A stretch of 64,000 nt of DNA from Ligula intestinalis (GCA_036362985.1 JAYGXS010000004.1:33985561-34049560), one strand, 5' to 3'; counted from the first letter of the stretch, positions 37,501 to 49,404 are shown. Notes: a model not told the origin generated them from the letters alone. Numbers and translations are program-made.

Positions 37501-37951
37501 GCGGTTTAGACTTATTGACAAGGGTGGAAGGGCTGGCAGTAGACACAAAAAGTGACATCTTTTTGCCGTTGGACGAAACACCATTGTCCGACAAAGAGAG
37601 GGTGGTTTCTGTTTGCGAACGCTTCAAAGTAGTCTTAGAAACTGACGGTTGGGAGGATAAGATGCTTTGTGTTCGGACAGAAGTACAGCCAAGAGTGACG
37701 CTAACCACCGGCGCCGCATGGCACATGGATTGCAGCTCATCGTCACTCGATTCGTCGGATGAGGCGCTGAGCGTCACAATGAATCGTGACTTTGGCTGCG
37801 GAATGAGTGGCTGTAAGGGAGAGGGCGAAGAAACTGGAAGGGACCCGGCCTTAACTTCCGTGTCTGCAGAGGATAAGGACTGGCTGTGATTTGCGTGTTT
37901 TGAGAAACTAAGTAGAGCTTTCTTTCGAAGTTCAAGTTCATCCGTCGAAAC
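34577..37951 (-). CDS. ZFC3H1: ZFC3H1 orthologue, large 3'-terminal exon
   Basis: Zinc finger C3H1 domain-containing protein, the scaffold of the PAXT connection that links polyadenylated nuclear RNA to the MTR4 helicase and the exosome. The exon is open without interruption from about 37951 to the stop at 34577. In order it shows: an acidic serine motif FIVTLSASSDESSDDE, which matches a conserved block of the human protein; a coiled coil (about 37450-37160); a proline run (TLPPPPLPPPLPPPPRPPLP); and the diagnostic finger CPFFLDGNCLDSACKFQH (36789-36841) with spacing C-x7-C-x4-C-x3-H, identical to the human finger. A long helical, TPR/HAT-like half follows, ending in AEALALLPQSCLLWRHYAAT and EVVVNEVF like the human C-terminus. 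It is shorter than the human protein of about 1990 residues. The 5' splice choice is ambiguous: AG at 37952 keeps TDELELRKKALLSF, whereas AG at 37864 (CCTTATCCTCTGCAG) fits the upstream donor phase. Confidence 0.93.
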   Translation of the reverse strand, partial: VSTDELELRKKALLSFSKHANHSQSLSSADTEVKAGSLPVSSPSPLQPLIPQPKSRFIVTLSASSDESSDDELQSMCHAAPVVSVTLGCTSVRTQSILSSQPSVSKTTLKRSQTETTLSLSDNGVSSNGKKMSLFVSTASPSTLVNKSKPLTGALSVKRSTPQLSLDSYKKLVLRQATKVEQLKLILKRQQKLVIERKKTEAKLTTALATLRAKLQRTLELQSNARLATMQVNRQKSMTVTELQRAQQQLLRMNSAAEQMARRAAISSQKTKPKTLPPPPLPPPLPPPPRPPLPPQLPSPTFINAVKNLKALLPQLELSFRISSPFFGYFGLPQPQLNATDKPANRPMNATSSKSTKVICAEKIDPLTPICPFFLDGNCLDSACKFQHPSTGLSNPPVLSRQRYRGVYSPANKDRAHSPSSCAVCPVCNTVFNEVSDAVPQHCDNLTNWHSIYANFPSSEIDWTRLFVLTSPTISSFSVDRRLIVHHLYTILQLRKSLSNDFVRTVINCLACSDFSVHFVAYVVSHPSLTLSLRRQLLRAALRHLLREAHCHIDSFKQSVRLLNPITTVVFYAAKLEWDVCRSRFGLQLADDLLGFTKITWRQLPPGHPARWGVWYLRLLFDLSNTFPQDDFIRAAGHVVLFESEHLLRQANLFRNVEDDLGFPTSVRTFLADCQAAELPQSTYSFVLSFIHVYVQFLAAVGENAQAAAFCLNFLEPAGALKLQDNLLFATAVNFSSLCLQAGDVEAFNCVSNIANHRLQSEYAFLFACLMHRSGKTDLCCSLLSELVGSLVFLPSVEPSAVYPAFRVLLGLNEPFNLKGFEPRFILFLWMCCGLYSTSTSSNDSLLQDLLHYLTTNCQAFDFGSFYFGDSFPFPCIALLIHLGLHLAACENSPQAYNSALETLLFLDLFTGDSYFCDSPPPWFLELLQQINWSKFTEEHPPNSLCVRLVETYGHNALKVMFGSLLRAGHVRLLQSLCLISRLERPVDETFWLMVVSLGVRFLTPLVDPVVRLRLQNYLLECYAEALALLPQSCLLWRHYAATIRDFFGPAATDTESSSSLYTTDDVDRLRMMVRAEAARTGMEVVVNEVFDQPEGVKPSTACVQSLALPTITAWWGEDLTLSD

Positions 37952-38028
37952 CTATGAGTGTAACAAGCATGATGAAATTTGCAAGCATACATTCGAAGGA
38001 GTATCCTCGGGTGCATTCTTTTCTAAAC

Positions 38029-38331
38029 GTAGGATGAAAAATGCGTGTGCGGAGGAAACATACCCGATAACTCGGCCTCAAGATAAGGTACGTCAGTAAT
38101 TTGTTCTAGATACGCTCGGATAGGAGAAATAAACTCACTTGGTGATGACGAAGAGTTCGTGAAATGTACGGCGGTAGATTGAAGACTTCCGATGAAACTT
38201 TTAAGAGCCAACTGACGGAGACTTTCTTCATCAAAATGGGCGGACTGAGCAGCATGACCTTCATACAGAGTGGCTGCTTGGGACTGCAAGTTTTCTAACT
38301 CTGGGTCTTGTGCACAGGTGGGAGAGATCAT
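38029..38331 (-). CDS. ZFC3H1: ZFC3H1 upstream exon
   Basis: Starts after CTTTTCTCTTTACAG with MISPTCAQDPELENLQSQAA and is open to 38029. It contains DEESLRQLALKSF, a motif of the type seen before the coiled coil in the human protein and echoed by TDELELRKKALLSF at the start of the next exon. There are two possible 3' ends. A strong donor CGG/GTATGT at 38064 leaves phase 1 and joins in frame only to the internal acceptor at 37864. A weak donor TAC/GTTTAG at 38029 leaves phase 0 and joins to the acceptor at 37952. Transcript data would decide; both could be used as alternative splicing. Confidence 0.75.
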
Positions 38332-38466
38332 CTGTAAAGAGAAAAGTACTGTTTAAACAGCCATAAAAATCTATGTTAAGCTGTGCAGAAAGTAAATGAA
38401 TAAAAGTAACATGAACTGGTCACGACGCAAGATTTTTGGGGGACACATTTAAAATTGATCACTCAC

Positions 38467-38526
38467 ATAAAAAAGTTTTTGCCTGTCTGACCCTGAGGAT
38501 CCAATATCATAGGCGACCAGGTAAAA
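38467..38526 (-). CDS. ZFC3H1: ZFC3H1 small upstream exon (20 codons)
   Basis: A 60-bp exon between GCACTTTACAG and TAT/GTGAGT, phase 0 at both ends, encoding FYLVAYDIGSSGSDRQKLFY and running in frame into MISPT of the next exon. Exons further 5' are not recognised, so the N-terminus of the protein is missing from this annotation. Confidence 0.5.
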
Positions 38527-41500
38527 CTGTAAAGTGCTGGACAACGCACATAACCCTCGATGTTTAAGTCATAAGAGCAGGTAAGTTCCCTGCGTTTCAA
38601 ACCGTTTCCAACATAGAAGATGAACTTATGCAACAAAGCAATATGTGTGCATGCGTGTGCATTAGTCCGCTCAATCAAGGCCTGTATATTAAACATGTGC
38701 CGACGCTGATCAACCCAAGTACCGCATACTACCAACGTGAACAGATAAAGGGAGGCATTCTACCGCCAAGCCTATGAATCCAGCCAGCTGTCAGTATATC
38801 TTGTAACAGTCAGACGTCGAAATTAGGAGTGACAACAGCATACAGTGGAAAATAATTGGCGGATTAAATACGATTAAATTAATAATTGGTAAGCATGGAA
38901 TTGGCAATTCCTTGTGTAGTCGGAAGTCTGGTGAATTTGCGTACAATTTAAATAGCATATGCTTGGGCATCAAGTAAATCGTCTAGTGAGCTTAGTTTCG
39001 AGCTACCAAACAGTGACTGATCACACACCCCAATTGATGTAAATGCTTATAATTTTGTTAAAAAAACGGATCGATCAAACAGCATATACCAGCTTGTCTA
39101 AGAATTCGCGGATGCAAGAATGGCGGCCACAGGATACTAAAGAAATGCCACATTTGGCCATACCGCACTACTCGGCTGCAGAAACTTCGGTTCAAGGTGC
39201 AGTCTCTATTTGCAGCAGGCATTCACCAATAGCGAAACAGTGCAAATAGCTTATTGGTGGGAAAAGAGCAACCCGCTGCCTTCTTATTGAACCCAAGGCA
39301 ATGTGGTCTAACTGTCATGAAATCGGTAGGTATTACAGGAATAAAAAGAAGCTTCAGGTCAAAACACTTTAATGAGACCCCCCATCAAGACTAGCTAGTT
39401 TAGTTCTATCGTTGGCTATTTCTTAAACAATCTAGTCATGTGACAGACCGGCTTTAGAAACGTGATCATGTGATTAGACGTTCTAAGCCACTACCTCGAA
39501 GGGGTGTTCTATGGCACTTGGAAATTCCTGTTTCACAATTACGGCCCTAATACGGCAGAAACACAAAAGAACATCATCAAATATCGTGAATTTATTGCTG
39601 TGGAAACTACACCGCGGCTTGCAGTCCGATATGGCTTTGCAAAGAAGGTTGTTTATAAAATTTTCAAAATGTACTGACGTCAACTTTCTTTGCAAGTCAA
39701 TAGTTACATCAACGTAAAAATTTACGGAGCGCAATAAAGATCCCTCTTTAGTTTGTTCATTGTGCAGAATTGTCTAAGCACTATTCGAATAGCCCTAATA
39801 CGATTATCCCCTCTTAAAACCATCATTTGTCAACCGACACTTCCGTCTTATGTATAATTCTGAAGACTGACACTATTCAAAGTTAAAAAAGATTATCAAC
39901 AGCTCATCTTCGTAGTTAGCAACTGTGAGTTGTCGAAATCATCGAAGACGAGTTTACAACACGCTCATCACTACGTAGCGACAGTCGTCGATATATGCTG
40001 TTCATCGTGTCGTTTGATCAGGGCAATGCGCCAAACGGAATGATAAGAAACTATTTGAAACAAGCAAAAGAGTTAAAGAATTGAACGTGCTAAAAATCAG
40101 TGAGGAAAAATATCTTAAAACATTTTTAAAGGACTGCAACAAAACAAGACACGAACCATGGGGAAACGGAACTAACCACCATATGCCAAAAATTTCGACG
40201 AGTAAAATCGTTATGAAGTTAATTCAAAGTTAGAAGTTATTAAATTCTTCTGACGACTCTATATGTACTCAGAACGCATCCGTTTCTTTAACTTTTGCTG
40301 TTCTTCCTTGATAATTTGAGGATATACAATACACAGAACACTGGACTAACTTTTTTGCAGTATTTAGGAGGTTTGGCACATTTGCCGCCGTAAACTGATA
40401 ATGTGCAGGGAAGGCTGACAACTAGAGAGATATACAGCAACCGTCCAAAGGGTTGGCAAGATTGCCAGCTTTTGCTGATCATGAAAGTGAAAAAATCGAA
40501 AATTTATATTCAAAACAGAAAAACTGACCACAAATCATGAATGGAGAAAAATCGGTGAACAACGCAATAAATGGACAACTAGCACCACAGTGGCTACCTG
40601 AAGTACGTTTTTGTCTACAAAACGTGCAATAAATGATGCCCTGCCAGGCAAAATCTTGCATTTCCAGTTCTATAGGAATGAGAACATGCAGTTACAAGCT
40701 TATTATTCCTTACCTTATTTTAGATTCCACCAGAAAAGTTTTTTTCTCTTCAGTAAGCTTTCTCCGCGCTCTTATACCTCTTCTCTATATATTGTGCTTT
40801 CTCACTCAATTTGCTGCAAACAACTCGGTCCATGGATTCGTAGGCTCATGGTTAGAAGAATTTTATGTCAAATTAGTTCACTTTATTAAGATGAAAATTC
40901 TTTCGCGCCCGATCTCTCAATGAATGTCTGAAATAAAAGAGCATTTTTATTTACAACAGTAATTCTTGCATTCGTATGTGTAAGCTAGACGTGAACTCTG
41001 AGCATACATGTGATTTTGACTATATATATAAAGTACTTTTTAGCTCGTTGTGCATGAATTTAAACTTTATAACAGTGTCTGAAAACGCTAACGCAGCAGA
41101 TAGGCCGTTCCTCTCGCCAGCAGCCCCCTGTGTTGAGGTTGGCGCCAGATTTCTGTGTATACTAAGTTCCACTGAGCTTTAAACAGTGGCTACGCAATCA
41201 GTACGTCCCTATATCTCAAAGAAATCATTGAACTCTTGCATGCATTCAAGGAATTTCGCTATCTTGTAACTCTGAATGGGGTCAACGCTAAGTTCCCTGT
41301 TAATTGAAGAAAGCAAAAAAGGTTCACTTAGCCTGGCTTCATCAAACAGATACCTCACATTCTTTTATATTTTTGTAGCATCTGTCTGAATTCGTCCCAA
41401 AGTTTGATAATACTTTTTAAGTCACGGGCTCTATACCTGTATGACGTACTTAATTGGAGATCGAATGAACAACATCTCCGTAGTTTTTACCAGATATTTC

Positions 41501-41596
41501 CTGTCTGATCTTTAGGAATATGTACATCAGCGCGAAGAACACCTTTGTTGCGATAGTTTCAGTAATATCGTTTAAACACTCAGTGTGCTGCTTGCG
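38527..41596. other. ZFC3H1 5' region or intergenic sequence
   Basis: Should hold the missing first exon(s) and promoter of ZFC3H1 (- strand), but I see no convincing coding exon. Short hydrophobic open frames at 40611-40923 overlap in two frames and are probably chance. Confidence 0.3.
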
Positions 41597-42094
41597 ATTA
41601 GGCGGGGATTCGTCAACATTGACAAGGAGCTCTTCAGGAAAACCTACGGAGCGTTTGTTCGGTCCCACTTCGGGCATGCTGTCCAGGCTTTGCGTCTGTG
41701 GTTCAAGAAAGATTATCTGCACCTGGAACGAGTGCAGGCGAGGGCTACGAAGATGGTCAAGAATCTTGGTAATCTGCCTTATGAAGACAGACTGACCGAA
41801 CGTGATCTTTTCCCTCTCAATTATAAGCAACTCCGCGGGGACCTACTGTATTGTAAGAGGCCAAAACTGCGCCCTAGAATTTGATGATTTCTTCGAATTG
41901 GCTCGGACTGACTGATATAATGAACAAAGTGTCAGTAGCAGCACTTGCAACTGGCTCACACTTATCGCTGATGTTAAGCCTACATTTGTACATTTGTATT
42001 ATGTACTATTGTTACGGTGGACCTATTATGCGATTTTGGTTATGAATAGGGAGCTCAAGGGTGAAAGCCTTCTTCCCTTAATAAAGTGACTTAA
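41597..42094 (+). mobile_element. CR1-like LINE, 3' fragment (copy A)
   Basis: Reverse-transcriptase C-terminal region (RGFVNIDKELFRKTYGAFVR, HLERVQARATKMVKNLGNLP, YEDRLTERDLFPLNYKQLRG) followed by the 3' UTR, which ends GAAAGCCTTCTTCCCTTAATAAAGTGACTT. The same family, in reverse, forms 50035-50553. Relative to that copy, A lacks roughly 180-200 bp at about 41910, the last part of the ORF. It is 5'-truncated and non-functional. Confidence 0.85.
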
Positions 42095-43784
42095 ATTCAG
42101 CACGTCAAAATTTGCAAGGTCCAGTCTATCAAGAAGGTATCACAAAGACAAGAAGGACAATAAGCTACCACACTTCTTCAATTCTTTTTAATACTGCTAT
42201 TATAGGTCCTGCGATCTGGGCCACTACATCCTACATGTGTGAGGAGTGCCGTTATGTTTATTACTTTTAAAATTAGTATTGTTCGGAGGATTATGGTCTT
42301 GGGACTAGTTTTGGCTCTCAGTTGTGGTTCATTTGCAAATAATGCAGAGCAACTGGTCGTTTTTTATCATCTCATGTGTGAAGAAGAGGTGAGAGTATAT
42401 GCAACTGGGCCAGGCCTATAATCGATTTTGGTCTGTCGTCTTTTCTTGATTTTTGTTTTTGTTAGGTGATAATCCAATTTTATTTTCGAAAAGAACACCT
42501 CTATATCAGTATTAGTCATTAAAAAACGGCTGATAAATGAAATAAACCTGCGTCCGATAGAACTTTTTTTCATAAATAGCATAATTATAGTTCGTTACAT
42601 GCAGTACCGATCCATAAAAACGATTGGCTACCTCGAAATCATATCAGTTCCCGAAACAACTTATTCTGTTTTTGTCTCGAACTTGATTAATCAAATGCAG
42701 TGTGCAATTTAAGAATCGAATCAGCGTTTTATTTCAAGTAAGGGTTAAATCTTCAACGCTGATAAGCGCTCTACAACTCTGCTTCACAACTTCACCCGTT
42801 AAAGATCCCAAATCTGCGCCACAGGTACCCTTCGAAGATAGAAGCAGGTCCTGATTGACTGAGGACTGGGCAGGGTGGACTAAACCCGTGCGAGTATAAA
42901 ATTTTTCACCAAGGCGACTGGCTATTTTACGTGGCACTGGCAGCAGTTATTGTAGGGCTATTTTGGCTCAGTAAAGCTACATATTCCTCTCAACTCTCTC
43001 TTGCCTGACTCTTGAGTTGGGGATCCGTCTGTTGTCGATACAAAAACTTACCCTCGACATGCTTTCCATTCGTCGGTTATGACCACACTGCCTGTGTTAT
43101 CCATTTGGTTACGACCGCTCTTATAGCAGAGCAGCTTCTGTTATTCACCTGTTCTATGATCCATTTACAAGTCTTCATAGCATGCATTTCAAGAAGCCAA
43201 AACTGTTCATTTCTCTTTCTTTCATTGAACTGCCGAAGACAGAACAGCGTTTCATCCGCTTAGACCTCGACTTCAGTCCCGCTCCGTCTATATTAATCGT
43301 TCATGAATGCCATAGAACATACGTTACGCACCACATAACTGCTCTTCGTGTGCAACTCCGTTACCCTCTTCACCAATCACCACGTTCGATCCTCATACAA
43401 ATGGGAGCATTATCGTCAGCACCGCTCTGATACTTTAGCTGATATTTTCATAAATTATGCTGGTTCTCCGAGCTCTGTTACCTTTGAATTTGCCGCATCG
43501 GAACAAAAATCATTCCATGTGTTTTTGTAACAAGTCTCGGCAGAGGACTACAGATAAATGCTTTGAAGGCCAACATGTACAATAACTGCTAAATTACACA
43601 TTTGAGCGATTGGTAATTTCCAGAATCATCCAATTGTTCCTGCAGCCGCTGGTAAAGTACGAAATGGTGATCATGTTGGATTCTAGAGTGGTCTTTGGGA
43701 GTCCAACATGTAAAATAGCCGCTTACATCAGCTTATTAGACAAACTAACATTTCAAATTAACGATGGGAATAATCACTCAATTT
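42095..43784. other. Intergenic sequence
   Basis: No recognisable protein or repeat. A 60-codon frame at 42239-42421 has a signal-peptide-like start (RIMVLGLVLALSCGSFANNA), but nothing else supports it. Confidence 0.35.
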
Positions 43785-45130
43785 AAAAATTTAAGATGGC
43801 AACAACAGCAAGAATTACTGGATCCATGATATTTTGAGGGAGCTCTTTAGTTGCTGCTTGTCATTGCATAACGTGAACCGTGTAAGAGAAAATGCAATTT
43901 GAATTCATACAGAATAATTCATACAAACAATAGGATCATTAGAAATGGCTAAGGGGCTAATCAATAACATAAGAAAGTTAAAACGTTATGGGCAGCACAA
44001 ACGGTGGAAAGATGCCTAAGGGAAGAAGTCGGGAGGGTAAAGGTGTAACCAGAGAGCCAATATTACCACACCAGAGTTAGGTTCACCACATGTTCCAGCT
44101 GTTTACATAGGTTGGGTTAGGACCGCCGTATGTAGGTTGTCTCCAGGTAAATAATATGATATAGTATGTTTACAGGCAATTGTAAAGAGTTGGTAATGCA
44201 CCTCATGGGCGCCTTCCAAAACCTCGAAGACCGGAAAAAACCTAAAACAAACTACCTATGTTGCAGCCAGTATTGGTTTTGTTTCAGGTTTTGTGTTTTG
44301 TCAATACTGGGCGAGATAGGGAGCTTGTTTCAAGTGCAAAAAACCTGACTTCAAATGTTTGATACAAACGGAATATATGTACAGTTGTCAGCTAAGTTGA
44401 CAAATCAGCAGAAAAAATGTTGCAGATCGTTTAAGAACATTAGTTCGAGATGGGGAGGGTCAGCACAAGAACACAGTGTTCTCAGTCTTCCTTCAATGGT
44501 TGTCGGCAAACGTTGCGCGCTATCGACTGAAGGTTAACATACTGCGGGCTGCTGCTTCAGCAGCTTTATCTTCAGCATGAAGCCTGGTGGGGTTCAAAGT
44601 CCACGAACGGCATCAGCGTGAAAGAGAGCTTCCACCGAGTCAGCACCCAAAATTAGTGAAAGTTTTCCTGAATATAAAAAACTAGTTATAGCTCTCTTAA
44701 ACATAGGGTAGATTTGCTGGATTTTAAGACTTTTGGGCAGCTTATTCCAGATTTATATGGCGTTTACTGAAAAGAATTGCGTAAGGTATGAGTTGTTCGT
44801 GCCCGAACAAGTACTCAGACAGAAGTTTTGGGGTCAACAGGATGGCCCATGTCTAGCAGATGTTGAGTTATCGAGGAACGGGAAATTCTGTTTTCTTGTT
44901 AAAATAAACGGTTAGGTAAATGCTCCTTAGCCCTGGCGGCCAATTGCCGTTGCATTAGCCTTATGAACTTGCATTGACAAGTGCATGCAAATTTGTACGA
45001 GAGAATCAACCTTCGTTCCTTGACATTTACTTTTCCAGAAAGAAAGCTAGCTCCATTACACGGATGGTCTCCCATAAGCATACCTGGAAAGGTCAGTATT
45101 TGCATCATCTGAATTTTGTTCCCATTTAAT
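43785..45130 (-). mobile_element. Penelope-like element, 3' fragment (left copy)
   Basis: - strand fragment of a Penelope-like retroelement. The GIY-YIG endonuclease region is at about 45010-44780 (YKFACTCQCKFIRLMQRQLA, AKEHLPNR, then LDMGHPVDPKTSV in broken frames). It is followed, across a foreign insertion at 44150-44775, by its 3' region (44150-43785). Both parts match the right copy (45695-46460) in inverted orientation. Stops and changes (FIR for YIG) make it a pseudogene. Confidence 0.8.
44150..44775 (-). mobile_element. LINE 3' end inserted in the left Penelope-like copy
   Basis: - strand fragment: the end of a reverse-transcriptase ORF (RNSFSVNAI, then IWNKLPKSLKIQQIYPMFKR, then GADSVEALFHADAVRGL and stop, about 44770-44590) and its 3' UTR. 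The 3' UTR segment 44163-44470 has a close relative at 51773-52085. The insertion interrupts the Penelope sequence between CATACCTTAC and TACCTGG, which are continuous in the right copy. Confidence 0.75.
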
Positions 45131-45299
45131 GGAAACGCAACTTGGTATATACTCTTTTCCAGAGGACCAGAAAAATCTGTTCTATGGATACATTGGATAA
45201 TGAATTAGCCAGCCTCAAAGGTACTTTGTTGAAGCGGGGATATCAAACTCGTTTTATACACAAGTACAGTCAGTCAGTATATTTGAGGGAAAAATAGGC

Positions 45300-45660
45300 C
45301 TGCGCCTTTGAACTTTCTATTTGTCATATCAAAATCTCAAAAACTTTTAACAATTTTAACAAGTTTTCAGTCAGAAAATATATACAGTCACATGGTGCAG
45401 TGGTGTTTCAAGGCTAATCTGTCACATATTTCCCGTAGTGCTGTAGCATATGTATATAAAGTCGGTTTTTCAATGTCTCCACAGATTGGGACCTATTAAT
45501 CATCTCGGGAAAGTTATTCCACGGCTCCACGACCCGATTAGGAAAAAGATACTTCCTCACATCCAATCGTCCTTGGGGGCACATACAGTTTGAAGGGATG
45601 TCCCCAGAGATTAGTTGAAGTGGTGAGTTGCAAAAAGTCGTCACACATGACACTTACGAC
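45300..45660 (-). mobile_element. LINE reverse-transcriptase C-terminal fragment
   Basis: The - strand frame 45653-45414 encodes the typical C-terminal block of CR1/Jockey-like LINEs (GRLDVRKYLFPNRVVEPWNN, then FPEMINRSQSVETLKNRLYI). It sits between the two inverted Penelope-like copies. It is 5'-truncated. Confidence 0.75.
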
Positions 45661-45694
45661 ATCAAAAGACTCAGCAGTTAGCGCCTAAAAAGTT

Positions 45695-46460
45695 TGTTTT
45701 TCTTTCTTTGTCCTCTAAGGGCGATAACATTCTGAATAACATAAAGAGACGCCTTCTCAACGCCATTGAAAGAACTTACTATGCTGCCGAACTCATAATT
45801 TACAATCCAACGAAGCCCTTACCAATTATTTGTGCGAAGGATGCCTTGCAGTTGCACGCCACTTCAAAATTTGTTAACGAATTTACATGCACTTGCGAAT
45901 GCAAGTACATAGGGCTAACGCAACGGCAATTGGCCACCAGGGCTAAGAAGCATTTACCTAACTCTTTATTAAAACAAGAAAACAGAATTTTCTGTTCCTC
46001 GATTAACGATCATATGCTTGACACGGGCCATCCTGTTGACCCCGAAACTTCTGTCTGAGTACTTGTTTGGGCACGAACAACTCATACCTTACGCTACCTG
46101 GAGGCAACCTACATATGGTGGTCCAAACCCAACCTATGTAAACAGCTGGAACATGTGGTGAACCTAACTCTGGCGTGGTAACATTGGCTCCCTGTTTAAA
46201 TATTTACCCTCCCGACTTCTTCCCTGAGACATCTTTCCCCGTTTTTGCTGCCCAAAGTGTTTTAACTTTCTTAGGTTATTGATTAGCCCCTGAGCCATTT
46301 CTTATGATCCTGTTGTTTGTATGGATTATTCTGTATGAATTCAAATTGCATTTTCTCTTACACGGTTCACGTTATGCAATGAGAGGCAGCAAATGAAGAG
46401 CTCTCTCAAAAGGTCATGGATCCAGTAAATCCTGCTGTTTTTGCCGTCTTTAAATTTGCA
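45695..46460 (+). mobile_element. Penelope-like element, 3' fragment with GIY-YIG domain (right copy)
   Basis: The frame 45708-46058 covers the end of the reverse-transcriptase connector (IERTYYAAELIIYNPTKPLP) and the GIY-YIG endonuclease (FTCTCECKYIGLTQRQLATR, AKKHLP, then INDHMLDTGHPVDPETSV). After one stop the conserved tail continues (LEATYIWWSKPNLCKQLEHV, VNLTLAW). The GIY-YIG nuclease of these elements nicks target DNA for reverse transcription. The 5' part (reverse transcriptase core) is absent. The 3' region 46092-46460 is the inverse of 44150-43785. Confidence 0.83.
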
Positions 46461-49400
46461 CCTAGGAAACCTTGCATTTCCACGTGCATTTCCACACTCT
46501 TCCAATTTTCGCCCGCTCACCGTCAATCCAGTTGGGTTTTGTGATTTTATTAAAAATTGTACATCATTGACCTCGCCTTAGTTTAGCGAACACCCCTAAT
46601 ATACACGCGCTCGCCGCTGGTTAATATTGGGATGCCGCACATCCCATGATGATTCAACGCACTCAACGGCTTCGCGAGGGCTTCCCGCCGTGAGCCAGTC
46701 TTGTCGGCTTAATTCTGATTGGCCACTGTCAGACAATGTCTGTCTCTCGCGTTCCCTTAAAAGTACATACACCCTGTGTCTGACTGACTTGCGCTTGCTT
46801 GCATTAACGCGCTGTACCGTGCTCTTGTCTGAGTTGACCCTTTGTCTAGCCGACTGGTCTTCTCACTGTCTCTCTTGCGGCTGCTTGGGGGAACCGGTTC
46901 ATGCTGATTAGAAGTACCAAGGCGGATCATAACAGTTAAGAAGGGGTTAATGATGAGGTTAAAATGTACCTCAGTGACCTCGCCCAATGTCAACGATCAC
47001 ATCCCCCGCCCTCAAGTTACACGGGTAACTTTCTTAATTAGCACGATTATTGTGCTCTGATTCGTACCCCAATATGCCTTGATTCATTCCTTCTCCTAAA
47101 CCAGCTGCCCATATTGGAATAGAGCGTGCTTCTTGCGAAGTGTGTGTTATCCCAGTATAGTTCCTTACCCAATTCTTGCCACATCCTCTACCCACAGCGG
47201 CATTTCCTATCCGTTGGGAGTCGTCCGAGAGTCTGACATTTTTGTATGATATCATCGAAGTTAGTTGCATAGTTCTTCCAGCTTCATCAAGACATATTTC
47301 TCTCCAGTTGACGTTCATCAGTAACCTTTTCTCTTTTTATTTGCTTAAAAGGATAACGCATACGTTTAAATTCTGTCGCCGAATCTAGCCTCTTCCGGTC
47401 TCGGATTTTGGAGGGGCTACGCGGGGCTAATAGTGGCCGGATTGTACGGTTGTCAGTTTATAAATTTTTCAATTATCACGCGTTATTTTGTTGATGTGTT
47501 TTAGCTTTTCATAACATTTTATTTACTGTTTTATACCTTAGCTATATTTGAAATGACCATGATAACCCCTTTTACTACCGGTCACGTATTGTTGAATGTT
47601 TAAGTTGTTGCTTGCTGTAATGAGCCTAAAACAAATAAAGTGACACAATAACAATCTACTCTTAATTTCCGTAGTTGCCTTCGGAAGTGACTACAGCGGT
47701 GCTCATGCGGACCGAGCTTAGTAACAATTGAAGCGTCAGTGAGGCGCAGTACCATACAAACTTCATAAGGTGACTTCTACCTATTGAAAAGTAGGTCCTG
47801 ATGGGGTGTGCATTTTCAAATTGGACTCCTATAATGAGTGGAATTCTGAAGATTGCTTTTTTAGGTTCATTTATGATATTTATTCGTCTGTGGGAAATAC
47901 CAAGTCTCTCGTTAATGTGGATCTTTTAAACGGGTATATATTTTTTCGTAAAGCTTTCGTATTGGGTTGTCCGGAATTGATTAATTCAAATTTGACAACC
48001 TTTCATAGTGGAACTCAATATGGTTAACGCAATTTTGTCCCTTCAACTAAAATTTGTAAGGTTGCACTCTGATAGACCACTCATCTGTGTATTATTTCAC
48101 GCTAATCCGTTGAGGGAATATGCCTACAGCAAACACCTGGGGTTTACATCATACCAATTTTCCAAAGAACATATAACTTTTTATGAACATAAGGCTTTTA
48201 GATCCACAAAGCTTATCGATTTTGCTGCTGATTCGTTATAAACATGTGGATTTAATCATAAAATAGTGAATGTCTGTCATCTCATCGAAAAAAATCTACG
48301 TATTTTAGGTATACTGCTTTTGAAGTATTTTCCCGGGTATCAGGTTAAAACAAATGTGTAAAATAAGGTTTATTGGCACTATCCGTTTGCGCGATGGCTC
48401 ATAGCTTCATCTTGTTGCTGTGTAGCATGAATAACAACTGCGAGAAGATAGCAAATTTTAATTATTTTAAAGGTCAAAGTTTGGGACGCAATTAACGGAA
48501 ACGAGTGTGGAATAAGATGTAGTCCGGCCATAAAATAGGTGATTAAACGTATCTCAACATCTATAAGCTAGCGAATATGATAAGGCACGCAAGGCCATAG
48601 TGTCAGGGAGCATTTACTAAGGTAGGAACAAGCGTAGAATGTAAGCAATAGGAAAGTGACTCCCAGAAAAGTGCAGTCCAGCCATGAATGGGCCGGAGTC
48701 CAGAGGTTTGCAACCGAACACTGCGTAATCGGCTCTGGAAGTAGTTGAGTGCAAACAAACTCCCCCGCATCTTGCGCACTGGTCTCACCTTGAGCGTGAT
48801 TGGCTAGTGAGGCCAGACAAGTCTCGACCTTGAGTGGACGCTTTGACTGTCGTGTCTTCCGTCCGCGTGGTGTTTACGACAGACATTGCTTGTGCCCACC
48901 ACGAAGATGCCCTTTATTTGCTGATTCACCTCAACTTCAGCCGTTATCTTTCGCGTGTGGAGGTTTTCACTCCAATAGGTCAGTTTTAGGTCATGCGTTA
49001 TTCCTCCATAGTTATTCCGGTGTTTTTTTGCCAGAAGTTGAAACTCTCACATTCCTTCTCATCCAATTCAGGAGAGGTCAGGTCATGTCACGTCTATTAA
49101 GAGAAATACAGATGAACGCCTTGGGTACGGAGACTGGAAACAGGCGTACGTCTCCTTTTTTGCCTGAGTAATAGTTCAAATCCCTCCAAGATTTCTGTGC
49201 TTGATATCTAAGAAATTCTGCACAAATTTTATTTTCTCCTGCATTCTCAATATCAAAACGTTCTCTTTTCTTTGCTTTTGGTATAGGTTTTTTAGAATAA
49301 CTTGTCAATTGAAATTAAGTCGTTATCTAGTCTATCTGCATTCAAGTAAAGACTGCACATTTATTTCACACTGATTCAATTCACCTTTAATCTTAGAAGT
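46461..49400. other. Intergenic sequence, unidentified
   Basis: No recognised protein. The stretch 46620-47000 is richer in CTGACTGACTT/TGTCTG-type motifs and may be an old LTR or other repeat, with no second copy here to prove it. A frame at 48800-49171 (123 codons) shows no family resemblance. Confidence 0.3.
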
Positions 49401-49404
49401 CAAG

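Noticed and set aside
34572..37889. + strand frames opposite ZFC3H1
   Set aside because: Antisense shadows of a long, GC-balanced coding exon.
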